Assembly: GCF_030316885.1 (NCBI RefSeq)
Contig: NZ_JASZYQ010000007.1
Location: 1 to 64,000 of the forward strand
Source: Variovorax jilinensis
GTDB taxonomy: Bacteria > Pseudomonadota > Gammaproteobacteria > Burkholderiales > Burkholderiaceae_C
DNA length: 64,000 bases
Direction: 5' to 3'
A program made the translations under genes and the position numbers. Below the pieces are notes generated by a model, which saw only the letters and a program-made list of their open reading frames with translations, did no database searches and had not been told where the DNA came from. Position 1 is the first letter of the stretch. Each line of letters opens with the position of its first letter. Shown in pieces: positions 1 through 9,838 of this stretch.

Positions 1-157
1 ATTCCGGCCGCTTCCCAGGCTATGAAGTCTTTCGCGGTCGCCCGTGGCCTTGGTGTCGGCGGGAAGTAAAGCGGCCCAAAGCCGACCTTCGCGTACTTCC
101 GCCAATGGCCGAACTGAGACTTCGGACGTAGCCGAGCGAAAGTCAGCGCTTGTGGAT

Positions 158-303
158 TCAACCGGTCGATGCAACACATTCGCTGAATCTCAGCGGGTGT
201 CTGGAAGCGGAGCGTCTTGCGCGGCCTCTCGTTCAATTGTCTCGCGATCGCGTTGAGTTGAAGCTGTGAGAACCCTGAAACGGCCATGCCCTTCGGCGCG
301 ATT
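158..303 (-). pseudogene. IS30-family transposase, C-terminal relic
   Basis: Reading the minus strand from about 303 gives an in-frame stretch containing GFSQLQLNAIARQLNERP and then RKTLRFQTPAE, the conserved end of IS30-type DDE transposases. The family's usual last residues, CVASTG followed by TGA, are present at 158-175 but in a different frame, so one small indel lies near 180. Nothing upstream of about 303 matches the transposase. The relic is therefore 5'-truncated and frameshifted and cannot be active. It marks an old insertion at the end of the transfer operon. Bases 1-157 and 304-384 hold nothing else I can support. Confidence 0.7.
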
Positions 304-384
304 CCGGAACGCGTCAGGGCCGAACGGACCCTGAAGGTCTTCCTGTGGAGCCCATACCACTCAGCGCGCTACGTGGGAACTCGA

Positions 385-3300
385 TCAACCCGGACTGAAC
401 TCAATTCCACCGGTCGCCCCCTCGCGCTGCCGAAGCGGCAACTCGTGCCCGCCAGAGATCGATGGCTTTAGCGCCGGGCCGATCGGTTTGATGTCGCGCT
501 CGCGCTGGATCCCGAGCGCCGTCGTCTTCTGATAAACCTTCGAAATCGCTTCCGGAAGTTCCTTCACCGAGTTTGTATACACGCGTGCCTCATGCCTAGC
601 GCGGCTGATGGCAACATAGTAGAGATTCATCGACGTGGTGCGGCTCTTCGTGTCGATCGACATCAGCGCCCGGTCGCTCGTGAGCCCCTGTGCGCTGTGC
701 ACCGTCGCGCAGTAGGCATGGTCCAGGTGTAACGGCTTGTCGGCAACGATGTCGAGCGTCCGCAGCGGCCGACCGTCCTTCTGCTCGACGGATTCGAGTC
801 GAATCAGCGGACCGATCACGTCGGCAACGCGCAGCCGGTCGCTGCTCGTCAGGTCACGCGCCGGATCGTTGCGGGTAACCCGCAGCGTGTCCCCGACCGA
901 TATCTCAGCGTGCTCCAGTTCGTATACGCTGAGCTTCGTCACCTTGCGCGGGTTGATGGTTGTGGTGGTGCCGTCGCTGCGCCTCAGGACCAACTCATTG
1001 CCCTGAAGTACGTCATCAACACGGTAGATTTCTCCGCGAGCGAGCCCCACCCTTGGGTAATCTGAATCGGGCTGGATCGCCATGCCGCGCGAGTAGCTGG
1101 GGGCGAAGCGCCGCTGAGCTTTCGTGGTGTCGACGCGGGTCAGGATCTCCACTTTGCGACCCTTGCCGGCGAGCTCGAGCTTCTCGCGCACCATCGCTGT
1201 GACTTGGCGGCGCGCCTGGTTCGTTCCCGTGACGACCAGCGTCTTGGCTCGCTGCTCGAATGTCAGTGCGCAGAAATCGCTTGCGATGGCTTCGTGTCTG
1301 ACGGCAGGCTCCTCCAATTCCAAGACGTCCTTGATGTGCCGAAGCGACTTCGACGCCTGACCGTCAGCCGTGAGTTCGACCGCAGTCTTCAGCGTTGGAT
1401 TCAGTTGACGCAGGATCTCGCTGATGCGTGTGGTCAGCATGCCTGCCTCCTGGAGCTGCGCGAAGGGTTTGCCGCGTTCGATGGCCTCGGTTTGCTTCGT
1501 GTCGCCAATCAAGACCATGCGCGCACCCGCTTTCTCGACGATCCGCATAAGGTGAGCAAGCTGCCGGGATCCGATCACCCCCGCCTCGTCCAGGACAACG
1601 AGCGTGTTGCCGTCGATAGGTTTGTCCTTCATCTTCAAGAAGCTGGCGACGGTACGCGCGTCCAGACCATCGAGCTTGAGCGCCTTCACCTGCGGCCCAT
1701 AGGGCGCCAGCGCGATGGTTCGATATGCGGCTGTGCTCGTACCGGTTCCGTCACCTGCATTCAGCTCTGAGGCCTGCCGAATGAGCTCGACGGCCGCCTT
1801 GACGGAAGTGGTCTTGCCGGTGCCAGCATCGCCCTGGATTCCGACGAAGCGGTTGTTCGTGGCGACGATGGCCTCTACTGCGGCGCGCTGGCCCACCGTC
1901 AGCTTGATGGCCTTGCCCGATTGCTGACTTGCCTCGCGTTCGTAGGCATCGATCGAAGGACCTACCGCTGGAGGCTGCACGAAGGCAATCACCTGACGGC
2001 GGCCCGCTCGTTCGATGGCAAGGATGATCTTTTCCTCCTTGAGCGCTTCGAGGGTCGTGTAGCGCCTTTCCACGGGAACCAGAGAGCCACGCTTGATCGC
2101 GAGGCTGACGTGTTCACGCGCCTGTGCGGGGGACCATCCCTTGTGCTCGTGCACGAATGTCCTCCAGCCCGCCTGCGACAAGGCTGTCGTCCTGCCCGGC
2201 TCTGTGGTCCGATAGATGGGGGTCGATTCGATCAACGCGCCTGATTTCACCAAGCGGGCAATCTCGGCACGAACATCGTCCGGACCCGCCAGTCCGACCG
2301 CTCGCCGAAGCGCTGTCCCCATCAAATCGCTCTCCGACGCAACCGCCTCACGTTCCGTGAGGTGCTTTATCGCGTACTGGACGACTGCCTGTGCCGGAGT
2401 GACGCTGCCTGGCAGGGCGGGGGTGGTCTCCGCCAGACTATCTGGAGCGCGCTCGGAGCTCGAAGTCGCAAGGTCACGCTTGGGGCCACCGCGTCGTTCG
2501 GCCCGTACTGCATCGACCGTGTACGCGTCAAGCCGTGATCTGGGCCCGAAGTCGATGCCGAGTTCGCTGCTCTTCTCGATCCAATACCGCTTAACGACTA
2601 CCCGATCCGATTCGTCCTTCCGTGGACGGGTGATCATCGCAATGACCTGCTTTTCCAGCGTACTGGCCGAGCCACGGGTCATGCCCTTCTGGTCCAGCGC
2701 TTCCTCGATCGCCCGCGCGCGAGCCGAAAACGCTTCGATCTGCTCGCGCGTGATGTGGTCGAGCTCGAAGTTTCCCTTGTCGTCCACGACACGGATCGCA
2801 TAGCCGAGCTGGGTCAGTTCGTGCGCGAGCTGCGTCTGGTAGACCGCATCGATCTCTCGCTTGACCTTGAAGATGTCTTCGTTGGACAAAGATCGCCAGG
2901 CACCATCCGAGCGCTGCGTCATGTTGAGGATGACCGCGTGGGTATGCAGTTGCGGGTCTTTCGCGCGGCTCAGCTCGTGGCGAAACTTGCCGATCACCAG
3001 CTTGCTGGTGCGTTCGTGATAGCTCTTGCCCTTGACCTTCCTGCGGGCCACCGCCAGGCGCTCCACCTCGCGCATCGCCTTGGTGACCGCCCGATCGTGC
3101 GCCTCGGTCACAGCCTTGTCGCCGGCGATCAATGCCTGCATGGACACCGACTTCGGCGCGGAGAAGGTGAGGTCCAAGGCCATGCGCTTCTCGTTAGTGG
3201 TCCGGTCGAACGTCAGCTGGATGCGCTCGCCATTCGGAAGCTGCCCATTGAAGAGGCGCGAGAGCTGCTTCTGTTCCACAGGACCGGTCAGGCCGAGGAT

Positions 3301-3420
3301 CCGGGCGCCTTCGCCTTGCCATTCGCCGGCGTGCTCCTTGGCGTAGTAGTCGTCGCCCGATGCAAAGTAGTGCGCCGCAGCGTACTGATTGCTCCCTTTG
3401 ATCAGGGTGATGCCCAGCAT
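385..3420 (-). CDS. trwC: MOBF-family conjugative relaxase-helicase (TrwC/TraI-like)
   Basis: This protein of 1011 residues nicks oriT, stays covalently attached to the DNA and unwinds the transferred strand. The N-terminal relaxase domain has Tyr18 and Tyr25/Tyr26 at the positions used by TrwC. It also has the three-histidine metal site, His148 with HTH at 159-161 within DPQLHTHAVILN. The C-terminal half is an SF1 helicase with a Walker A motif, GDAGTGKTTS, near residue 535 and a VVLDEAG Walker B. The start codon abuts the coupling-protein stop, so the two are co-transcribed in the order known for TrwB-TrwC. Length and domains match the family. No oriT could be identified by eye. Confidence 0.95.
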   Translation of the reverse strand: MLGITLIKGSNQYAAAHYFASGDDYYAKEHAGEWQGEGARILGLTGPVEQKQLSRLFNGQLPNGERIQLTFDRTTNEKRMALDLTFSAPKSVSMQALIAGDKAVTEAHDRAVTKAMREVERLAVARRKVKGKSYHERTSKLVIGKFRHELSRAKDPQLHTHAVILNMTQRSDGAWRSLSNEDIFKVKREIDAVYQTQLAHELTQLGYAIRVVDDKGNFELDHITREQIEAFSARARAIEEALDQKGMTRGSASTLEKQVIAMITRPRKDESDRVVVKRYWIEKSSELGIDFGPRSRLDAYTVDAVRAERRGGPKRDLATSSSERAPDSLAETTPALPGSVTPAQAVVQYAIKHLTEREAVASESDLMGTALRRAVGLAGPDDVRAEIARLVKSGALIESTPIYRTTEPGRTTALSQAGWRTFVHEHKGWSPAQAREHVSLAIKRGSLVPVERRYTTLEALKEEKIILAIERAGRRQVIAFVQPPAVGPSIDAYEREASQQSGKAIKLTVGQRAAVEAIVATNNRFVGIQGDAGTGKTTSVKAAVELIRQASELNAGDGTGTSTAAYRTIALAPYGPQVKALKLDGLDARTVASFLKMKDKPIDGNTLVVLDEAGVIGSRQLAHLMRIVEKAGARMVLIGDTKQTEAIERGKPFAQLQEAGMLTTRISEILRQLNPTLKTAVELTADGQASKSLRHIKDVLELEEPAVRHEAIASDFCALTFEQRAKTLVVTGTNQARRQVTAMVREKLELAGKGRKVEILTRVDTTKAQRRFAPSYSRGMAIQPDSDYPRVGLARGEIYRVDDVLQGNELVLRRSDGTTTTINPRKVTKLSVYELEHAEISVGDTLRVTRNDPARDLTSSDRLRVADVIGPLIRLESVEQKDGRPLRTLDIVADKPLHLDHAYCATVHSAQGLTSDRALMSIDTKSRTTSMNLYYVAISRARHEARVYTNSVKELPEAISKVYQKTTALGIQRERDIKPIGPALKPSISGGHELPLRQREGATGGIEFSPG

Positions 3421-3421
3421 G

Positions 3422-5030
3422 TCAGGCGGAGCCGCGGGTATGGTTCAGGCCCGAGGGGTCCTTTGTGACCAGTGCCTCGTTGCGATGCGGCCATGAGAAG
3501 TAGGGCACATGAATCTTCGCGATCGGGAACGCCTCCGCAAACATCACATAGCCGTGTAGGTCCTCAAGATTGGAGATCTCCGCATCCATGACGACAGGTT
3601 CGGGTGGGCTTCCCACCACGTTTCGGCTTCGCCCCCCCGCTGCCGCCTGAGCTGGTGGTCACCTGGACGCGCTCCACGTGTTGCTGGCCCAGAATCTCGC
3701 TCGCTCGGTGGGCGTTGTAGGCGTTCGCAGCACCGAAAATGAGGTAGTTCCGAAAGCATGCCAGCAAGATCTTGGCGGCGTCCTTGCCGTAGGTCTCGTC
3801 GAGCTGAGCCCAGTCCTGGATCGAGCCCACGATGCGAAGGCCGTGCTTCCGCCCCTTGGTCGCCGCGGGCACGAAGGATTCCAGCCGCCCGAGCGAATCG
3901 AGCTCATCCAGGAAGAGCCACAGTCGCGTCTCCTTCATCGGTTCGTTGCTCAGCACGGTGGCGCAGATCGTGTCGATCCAGGCTGCTACCAGCGGGCGTT
4001 GAGAGGCCCGCATGTCTTCGCGCCAGGTGATGAAGAGGTTCCCGGCTTCCGGGTCCATCACCCACTGATGAATCGAGAAGGCGCCCTTGCCCATAAAACG
4101 GAGGGGCCGGACATACTTGTTCATCATGAACTGGACCGACGCGATGGCTTTTTCGGCGTTATCGCGGAAGTACCCTCGCGAATCGGTGTCCGATAGGAAC
4201 TCCCGAAGTACCTCCGTGTCGGCGTTTACCAGCATGTCTACGAGTGTGTTGTTGTCGCGCTGGCCGGCCTTGTCGAGCTTGCGCATGGTGTCGGCCAGCA
4301 CGTCGCGGGTGTAGGCGCACCATTGCTCGTCGCTGGGATCGATCTGCGGTGGTATCACGCTCTTGGCCAGGCGCATGTAGTCGTGCCCGCCCTGGACCTC
4401 GTTAAAGATGCTCCAGCCCGCGGATCGTTCGTCGAACGGATTGAGGATCACGTCGCCCGCGAAGCCGAACTTCGAATAGAAGGTGCCGTTTGGGTCGACG
4501 ACGGCCATCTTGTCGCGCCGCATGATGGCCGAGGCGATCATGCGCTCGATAGCGACCGACTTGCCCGAGCCGACGGAGGCGCAGATCATGGTGTTTCGAT
4601 TCTCCAGATGCAGGGGCATCGGCATCGCCCCGATCATGATTGGCGCGACGTTCTTCCAGGGACCATCACCGCTCGCATGCTTCTTGCGCAGGCGACGGTT
4701 CTCCATCCGATTGGCGGCCTCGACCTTGCCCTTGACGGTGTGCCAGTTGGCGATGCGCGAACCCCGCAGCCAGCGGAGGTAGGGCGTGCCGCGAAACTTA
4801 TCGTCGCCGTACTCATGGACTATCCAGGCGAGGCCAGCGGCCGCGGCCAAGCCGGTCAAGACCCCGCCCATGATCAAAGGGTGATGTGAGGTGATCTTCA
4901 GCGCGGCGCTCAGGGCTTGCGGGAAGGGCGCGAGCGGTACATCAGCCAAATAGGTGCCGGCCAGCCAACCCGCGATAGGAAGGCTGAGGCCGAAGAGGAG
5001 GGTCGCGTTCTCGACCTCGTGCTTCTGCAT
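3422..5030 (-). CDS. virD4: type IV coupling protein (TraG/VirD4/TrwB-like), frameshifted near its 3' end
   Basis: This inner-membrane ATPase links the relaxosome to the secretion channel. The ATG at 5030 gives MQKHEVENATLL, followed by two N-terminal membrane segments (about residues 10-30 and 50-72). Walker A, ASVGSGKS, is at about 151-158 and Walker B, LFLDELDS, at about 365. The long frame stops at 3564, after a basic tail that does not look like the family. The expected C-terminus (DAEISNLEDLHGYVMFAE and onward, stop at 3422) is open in the next frame. A run of seven C (plus strand, 3632-3638) lies at the join, and removing one base restores one protein. Sequencing error, real mutation and programmed slippage are all possible. 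The longer upstream reading frame to 5525 is spurious. Confidence 0.9.
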
Positions 5031-5325
5031 CAGCGTGCCTCCAGCGTGACGGCACCACGCTGTGCCGAGAGGTGTGCGAGGGGAGGATGGCGATGACGTC
5101 GACTTTGCAAAACAAGGCATTTGCGCCTGGCCGCCATGCGCAACGCGAAATCCGCCCGCGTCGTGCCCGTGACGCTGCCATGGACGACACCGAACGGGAG
5201 GAAAGGGGAGGCGACAGGCAGGGGGTGTCCCCGGTGATTCAGGATCACGACAAAGAGCGATGAAACAGACCGCAGATGATCCGCGCGGGATGGCGATGGG
5301 TGTCAGGCATGGCGTCTGTCGAGGG
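5031..5325. other. intergenic gap, no gene seen
   Basis: This stretch of 295 bases separates the PLD nuclease stop from the coupling-protein start within the transfer operon. It is by far the largest gap in the operon. It could hold a secondary promoter or oriT-like sequence, but I see no convincing inverted repeat, RNA or conserved reading frame. Confidence 0.4.
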
Positions 5326-5931
5326 CTAGTAGCTTGATCGGTACTCGATAGCCAGCGCCCATCGGCTTTGCCAATGAGCGAGGTACTGCTTGGCCAATGC
5401 CGGGTTGTTCCAGGCCACAAGCACGTTCTCGCTGTTGCGCTTCGCGGCTGATGCCGTGAAGTTGAAGCTGCCGGTCTCCACATGCAGGCCGTCGGCAACG
5501 ATGAATTTGTCGTGATGGATCGCATAGGCGCTCACGGTCCGCGTCGGGATGCCGGCGTTGACGAGCAGGTTGAGCGCAGCGCGTGAGGCGCTGGAGCGGG
5601 TTTCCTGGACGTTGCTTTTATGGTCCACCAGGACCGCCACATCGACGCCGCGCTGTTTCGCATCGACGAGCGCACGGACGACCGTCGGCGATGTGAAGGA
5701 ATAGGCCGCAAGGCGCACAGACGAGTGGGCCGAGCGAATGACCTTGATCACCAAGGCCTCGGCACCCGCTTCAGGCGAAAAGGCTACCTCGATCGGCGGG
5801 TTGCTTCGGGCCTGCGCAGCTGGTCCCGCGGGGGGAAGGCCCCGGGCGTTGGTCGATGGTGCAACGCATGACCAGAAGCCAGCGAAGGTGGCGATGGCAA
5901 GATGGCGACGCAAAGAGAATTTCGTTATCAC
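5326..5931 (-). CDS. PLD-superfamily nuclease (Nuc-like, single HKD motif), exported
   Basis: The start chosen is GTG at 5931, two bases after the stop of the preceding gene. The ATG at 6117 would run through that gene. The product of 201 residues begins with a basic, hydrophobic signal-like segment (about residues 1-28). It carries one HKD motif, HHDKFIVAD, followed by GSFNFT, as in the plasmid-borne endonuclease Nuc, which dimerises to form one active site. It lies between the VirB1 homologue and the coupling protein. PLD-type nucleases are common passengers of conjugation operons and probably act in the periplasm. Substrate (DNA or phospholipid) is not decided by sequence, and Nuc-like DNase is the likelier. 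Confidence 0.85.
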   Translation of the reverse strand: MITKFSLRRHLAIATFAGFWSCVAPSTNARGLPPAGPAAQARSNPPIEVAFSPEAGAEALVIKVIRSAHSSVRLAAYSFTSPTVVRALVDAKQRGVDVAVLVDHKSNVQETRSSASRAALNLLVNAGIPTRTVSAYAIHHDKFIVADGLHVETGSFNFTASAAKRNSENVLVAWNNPALAKQYLAHWQSRWALAIEYRSSY

Positions 5932-5933
5932 GA

Positions 5934-6809
5934 TCAGTTCACGAACTGGACAAAGGGGGCGGCGTCCCGCGTTACCGCCACGCCTGCGCGGGGTGGCGTC
6001 GCGGTCGTAGCGGGAAGTGCGGAAGTTGAGGGAGTAGTGGAAGCAGTGGAAGTAGCGCGAGGCGTGACTAGCTGAGCCGTAGCAGGTGCGCCCGGTGCTT
6101 CCGCGAAAACCACCCATTGCGCGGGCATAGGTGCCGACGCCGATGAGGCGGCCGTGGCCTTGGGTTGCAGCGGCGCGGTCGACCGCACGGACACGGCACC
6201 GTCTACAGCCTGCAGCTTCACCGCGGGCACGATCGGGCTCGTTGGCGCGACGTCAACCGCGTTGGCGATCACCTTCTGCACGTAGCTGGGCTGGCCCGGG
6301 CTGTCGGGCTTGAAGCCGCGCGTGAAGTTTCCGGAGTAATAACAGCTGAAGGCGGCTCGCAGGGCCTCCTGCTCGTCGCCCAGCTTGGCCTTCGCGCGGT
6401 GGTAGCAGTCCTTAAGTATCGCGCCACCCGCCTTCAGGTTTCGGCACGGCTCGAAGATTGTTTCGTAGGTCTCGCCGTACTTGGCCAGGTTGTGCCGATT
6501 CACCTGCCCGAGCCCCATCGAGAAGTTGAAGCCCTTGCGCTCGAGCTCGCGCGCGGCTGCGACCGCCTCGGCGTGGCTGCGCGGCTGCCGATCCAGGCGC
6601 CCACCCACGACGCCGATCGCATAGGGGTTCCAGGACGATTCCGTGGTGACGACGCCCTTGAGTGTGGTCGGATGGATGTCGGGCGCGCACTCGGCCGCAA
6701 GCTTTTCGAACGTGAGCGGCTCGGCCGTCGAAGGTGCGGGGGCAGCAAGGACGCCTTGCACACCCTGTCCGAGCGCGGTGACCACCAAAAGCAGCTCACG
6801 CGCCCGCAT
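5934..6809 (-). CDS. virB1: VirB1-like lytic transglycosylase
   Basis: This 291-residue protein has an N-terminal signal sequence (MRARELLLVVTALGQGVQG and following) and an SLT domain at about residues 30-165. The catalytic glutamate lies in VVTTESSWNPYAIGVV, and the FSMGLGQVNRHN motif follows. It opens peptidoglycan locally for assembly of the secretion channel. The C-terminal third (about 190-290) is a low-complexity Ala/Pro/Thr-rich tail, unlike the more compact VirB1 proteins. The first 14 bases overlap the virB11 reading frame. Its position after virB11 rather than at the head of the operon is unusual but known in some plasmids. Confidence 0.9.
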   Translation of the reverse strand: MRARELLLVVTALGQGVQGVLAAPAPSTAEPLTFEKLAAECAPDIHPTTLKGVVTTESSWNPYAIGVVGGRLDRQPRSHAEAVAAARELERKGFNFSMGLGQVNRHNLAKYGETYETIFEPCRNLKAGGAILKDCYHRAKAKLGDEQEALRAAFSCYYSGNFTRGFKPDSPGQPSYVQKVIANAVDVAPTSPIVPAVKLQAVDGAVSVRSTAPLQPKATAASSASAPMPAQWVVFAEAPGAPATAQLVTPRATSTASTTPSTSALPATTATPPRAGVAVTRDAAPFVQFVN

Positions 6810-7815
6810 ACAGAATCTCCGAGATGTACCGTCCGTGGCGCTCCGTGTATTTCCACTGCACGACGACGTCGACGCGACGCTTCACGCGTTCGATCACTTG
6901 GTCGCGCGTGAGCGAGGTGTGGCCGTCCATGAGCTCGCCGAAGCGATCGAACATCTCGCCGGGAGAGTCCGCGTGGATCGTGGTGAGCGAGCCCTTGTGG
7001 CCCGTGTTGAGCATGTTCAGGAACTCGACCGCTTCGGGTCCGCGGATCTCACCCATGATGATGCGGTCCGGTGTGAGGCGCATGCATGAGCGCAGCAAGG
7101 AGGTAGGCGTCACGGCAGTCTGGTCCGCCGCTTGGTCGCGTGCATAGGACAAGCGCACGCAATTGAGGTGAGGCGGCTCGACCTCTCTCGAGTCCTCGAT
7201 CAGCGCGAGGCGCTCGTGCAGCGGAACTAGCTGCAGCATCGCGTTCAGGCAGGTCGTCTTGCCGCAGTAGGTGCCTGCAGAGATGGCGATGGTCTTGTGC
7301 GCACGCACGGCCCCCTGCAGGAATTCCTGCCAGCGACCTGCGTTGACGAGCTTGGCTAAGTCCTCATCCGACAGATCCTCGTCGTCGACAGGCTGGTTCA
7401 CGAACCGGAAGGCGCCCTGCGCTTCGTAGAGGGGGAGGGTCATCTTCACGAGCGCCTGCTTGCGGATGGTGAGGGCGACAGTTCCCTCAGGTGCCACGGG
7501 CGGCAGGATCATTTCGGTGCGGTAGCTGCCTCGCTCGAAGTCAGCCACGCCGTCGCTCAGGTCCACAGGAAGTTCCGCGGACAGGATCGGGCTCGAGCGG
7601 TCCGCCTCCAGGCTCTTGAACGAGGCGGTGACCTCGGCGAGCGAGAGCAGGGAGGCGAAAGTCAGGCCCGGCACATCTACGCGCTCCGAATAGTAGGAGT
7701 CCTTCTTGCGCAGCCATGCCTCGAAGGGCTTGTTGACCTGCACCTCGGTGACGTTCGGATCGTCAAGGTACCGGGTGAGGGGCGCGAGCTTGGCCCGAAA
7801 AGATGCGATCGACAT
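6796..7815 (-). CDS. virB11: VirB11 traffic ATPase
   Basis: This hexameric cytoplasmic ATPase (339 residues) powers pilus assembly and substrate transfer. Its motifs are a Walker A, AGTYCGKTT (about residues 180-188, with Tyr-Cys where GSGKT is more usual), the Asp box around LIEDSREVE, and a Walker B region, RIIMGEIRG, followed by the His box TGHKGSLTTIHA. Length is normal for VirB11. The gene follows virB10 after 23 bases and overlaps the VirB1 homologue. Confidence 0.95.
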   Translation of the reverse strand: MSIASFRAKLAPLTRYLDDPNVTEVQVNKPFEAWLRKKDSYYSERVDVPGLTFASLLSLAEVTASFKSLEADRSSPILSAELPVDLSDGVADFERGSYRTEMILPPVAPEGTVALTIRKQALVKMTLPLYEAQGAFRFVNQPVDDEDLSDEDLAKLVNAGRWQEFLQGAVRAHKTIAISAGTYCGKTTCLNAMLQLVPLHERLALIEDSREVEPPHLNCVRLSYARDQAADQTAVTPTSLLRSCMRLTPDRIIMGEIRGPEAVEFLNMLNTGHKGSLTTIHADSPGEMFDRFGELMDGHTSLTRDQVIERVKRRVDVVVQWKYTERHGRYISEILYAGA

Positions 7816-7838
7816 GGTTCTTGCGGTTCCTTTTCGCC

Positions 7839-9050
7839 CTACTGGATGAACAGCACGCCGTCGCCGCGTGCCTCGGCCGCCTCGAGCGATGCGGTCTTCT
7901 CCACGGCCGTGAAGTCCAGGTCCTTGTTCACGTAGATGCGCACGCGAGATCCCGCTGGCACCGTGATGGTGGGCGGCATGTTGGCGTAGGGCTGGAGGAC
8001 CTGCTGAGAGGTCTGCGCGGCGGCCTGCGTTACCGACTGGCGGTAGTAGGAGGCCGAGTTCTGTTGGTCCATCGACCCCACCCCCATGGTGGAGGCACCG
8101 GCGCCGATGATCGACAACATGGCCGAGATTCCGAAGATCTCCGCGAAGTGCGTATCGACCCGGCCGCCCATGCCCGCCGTGCCGAGCTGGTCGGCGCCGC
8201 TGCTGTCGATTGCTACCTGCACGCCGTCAGGCCGGCGCAGCGTGTTCCAGACCACGAAAAGCCGGTCTTGGCCTTTGCGCAGCTCCGCGTTGTAGGTGCC
8301 GCACACGCGCGAGCCCCACGGGATGAGCTTCACGCGGCCCTGGGCGCCATAGACGTCGCGCTGCACGTTGGCGCAGATCATGCCGGGAAGATCCGAGATC
8401 GCCCGCGGCTCGAGGACGGCTTCGATCAGCTTGCCCTGGAGCACCTTGTACTCCAGGTCGACCAGCCGGTTCGCTCGGCTTACGGCGACGCCGTTGCCGG
8501 ATACGGCTCGGGCGAAGCGGGAGTTGGCATCCTGCGGGGCCCGCGCGTCGGCCACCATGTGCTGCTTCTCGCCGTCAAGCTGCTCGCGGGCCTCGACCGT
8601 GTGCGAGGGCTGCGCTCCTGTGTTCGGGGGGATGATCGACGACTTCATGCGGGCCTCGAGCATGCGGCGCTCCTGCTCGCGGCGCTGCAGCTCCATTTGC
8701 TCGCGCTGGGCGCGCAAGGCGTCGTCTTCCTGCGCCACGGTGGCGGGCGTGGGGGCAGGGGTCTCTTTGGCAGCGCCCACGGGCTGCACCGTGGCGGCCT
8801 CCGGCGCATTGAGCTTCGGCACGGGCTTGCGCTCGGCCACTGTGTGCTCGGTGTTCGCACGGGCATCGGTGCCGTCGCCTTGCTTGATGAACCAGACTGC
8901 GCCGATTGCCGCCAGCGCCACGGCCGCGAAGGCGATGCCGCCTGCCTTCCTCTTGCGATCGTCGGCCACCAGCGAGGCGCGGATCTCTCCGGTTGCGGCG
9001 TCGATCTCCGCATCGCGCAGGGAACGTGGCGCTAGCTCAGGCTGCGTCAT
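7839..9050 (-). CDS. virB10: VirB10 core-complex protein
   Basis: The start is ATG 9050, one base after the virB9 stop. An upstream ATG at 9146 would lie inside virB9. The 403-residue product has a short cytoplasmic N-terminus and one inner-membrane helix (about residues 34-52, GGIAFAAVALAAIGAVWFI). A coiled-coil, Pro-rich periplasmic stretch follows, then the C-terminal TrbI/VirB10 beta-barrel domain (about 180-400) with the conserved DRLFVVWNTLRRPDGV segment. It spans inner to outer membrane and senses ATP use by VirB4, VirB11 and VirD4. Confidence 0.95.
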   Translation of the reverse strand: MTQPELAPRSLRDAEIDAATGEIRASLVADDRKRKAGGIAFAAVALAAIGAVWFIKQGDGTDARANTEHTVAERKPVPKLNAPEAATVQPVGAAKETPAPTPATVAQEDDALRAQREQMELQRREQERRMLEARMKSSIIPPNTGAQPSHTVEAREQLDGEKQHMVADARAPQDANSRFARAVSGNGVAVSRANRLVDLEYKVLQGKLIEAVLEPRAISDLPGMICANVQRDVYGAQGRVKLIPWGSRVCGTYNAELRKGQDRLFVVWNTLRRPDGVQVAIDSSGADQLGTAGMGGRVDTHFAEIFGISAMLSIIGAGASTMGVGSMDQQNSASYYRQSVTQAAAQTSQQVLQPYANMPPTITVPAGSRVRIYVNKDLDFTAVEKTASLEAAEARGDGVLFIQ

Positions 9051-9051
9051 G

Positions 9052-9831
9052 TCATTCGCCTCCCGAGGTGCGCATGCCGTCGTTGCGAACGCACAGATGC
9101 CAGTTTCCATTTCGAAGCGTGAACTGGCGCGCGATCCGCTCAGCAACCAGGTAGGCGCCTTCCCGGCGCGTGTTCACGATCGACTCGGTGCCGTCCGGCC
9201 CCACGGTGTAGATCGCGGGGATCTCGCCATCGGGATCGAACTGGAAGTAGGTGAATTGACCATCGTCGAAGGCGCGGGTGAGCGGGATCGCGGCTCTGTC
9301 GCCCGAGGTGCTGTAGTTCACGTTTTTGCGGCCGGTGTTGCCGCCGCCGAAACGGATCGTGCCGGGCGCTTCGGCGCCACGGCTGCCGCCACCACCTTCC
9401 GCACCACCCCCGTTCGGCGCGAACTGCATCGTCCTTGACGGATATACGAAGCGCACGAGGAACGTCTGCCCTACCGATCCCTTCGCGCTCGTGAGCTTGA
9501 AGTAGTAGGTCCGCTTGTCGGTGATGACGGTGAGGTTCGTGGATGCGTTGGCCTCCACCGGCTTGATGAAAAGTCGGTTCTGGTACGGCACGGTCTGCCA
9601 GGCGATGGAGTCGCCCAGCGTCACGACCTTGACCGCCTCGTCGTCCCCGAACTCGATGGCGGTCTGGTAGCCATAGGTGCCCACGATCTCGTAGACCTGG
9701 TTCGGATCGAACGCCACCTGCTTGACGCGGGCGTCGGTCACGAGCGCGTTGGGTGATTTGGCGGCCTGCGCCGGGGCCATGCTGACCGTGAGCAGAGCCG
9801 CGGTGACAAGGCAGATTTGGTAGTTCTTCAT
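9052..9831 (-). CDS. virB9: VirB9 outer-membrane core protein
   Basis: ATG 9831 gives MKNYQICLVTAALLTVSMAP, a clear Sec signal peptide ending near AQA (residues 21-23). The mature part (259 residues in all) has the VirB9/CagX fold. It begins with an N-terminal domain (DARVKQVAFDPNQVYEIVGTY), followed by a Gly-rich linker and a C-terminal segment with TYFQFDPDGEIPAIYTV that pairs with VirB7 and VirB10. The start overlaps neither neighbour and is seven bases from the virB8 stop. A longer frame reaching back to 10356 lies in virB8 and is not real. Confidence 0.95.
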   Translation of the reverse strand: MKNYQICLVTAALLTVSMAPAQAAKSPNALVTDARVKQVAFDPNQVYEIVGTYGYQTAIEFGDDEAVKVVTLGDSIAWQTVPYQNRLFIKPVEANASTNLTVITDKRTYYFKLTSAKGSVGQTFLVRFVYPSRTMQFAPNGGGAEGGGGSRGAEAPGTIRFGGGNTGRKNVNYSTSGDRAAIPLTRAFDDGQFTYFQFDPDGEIPAIYTVGPDGTESIVNTRREGAYLVAERIARQFTLRNGNWHLCVRNDGMRTSGGE

Positions 9832-9838
9832 GAGGCGC

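Noticed and set aside
7803-9035. 410-codon open frame opposite virB10
   Set aside because: Antisense to a clear VirB10, with no domain.
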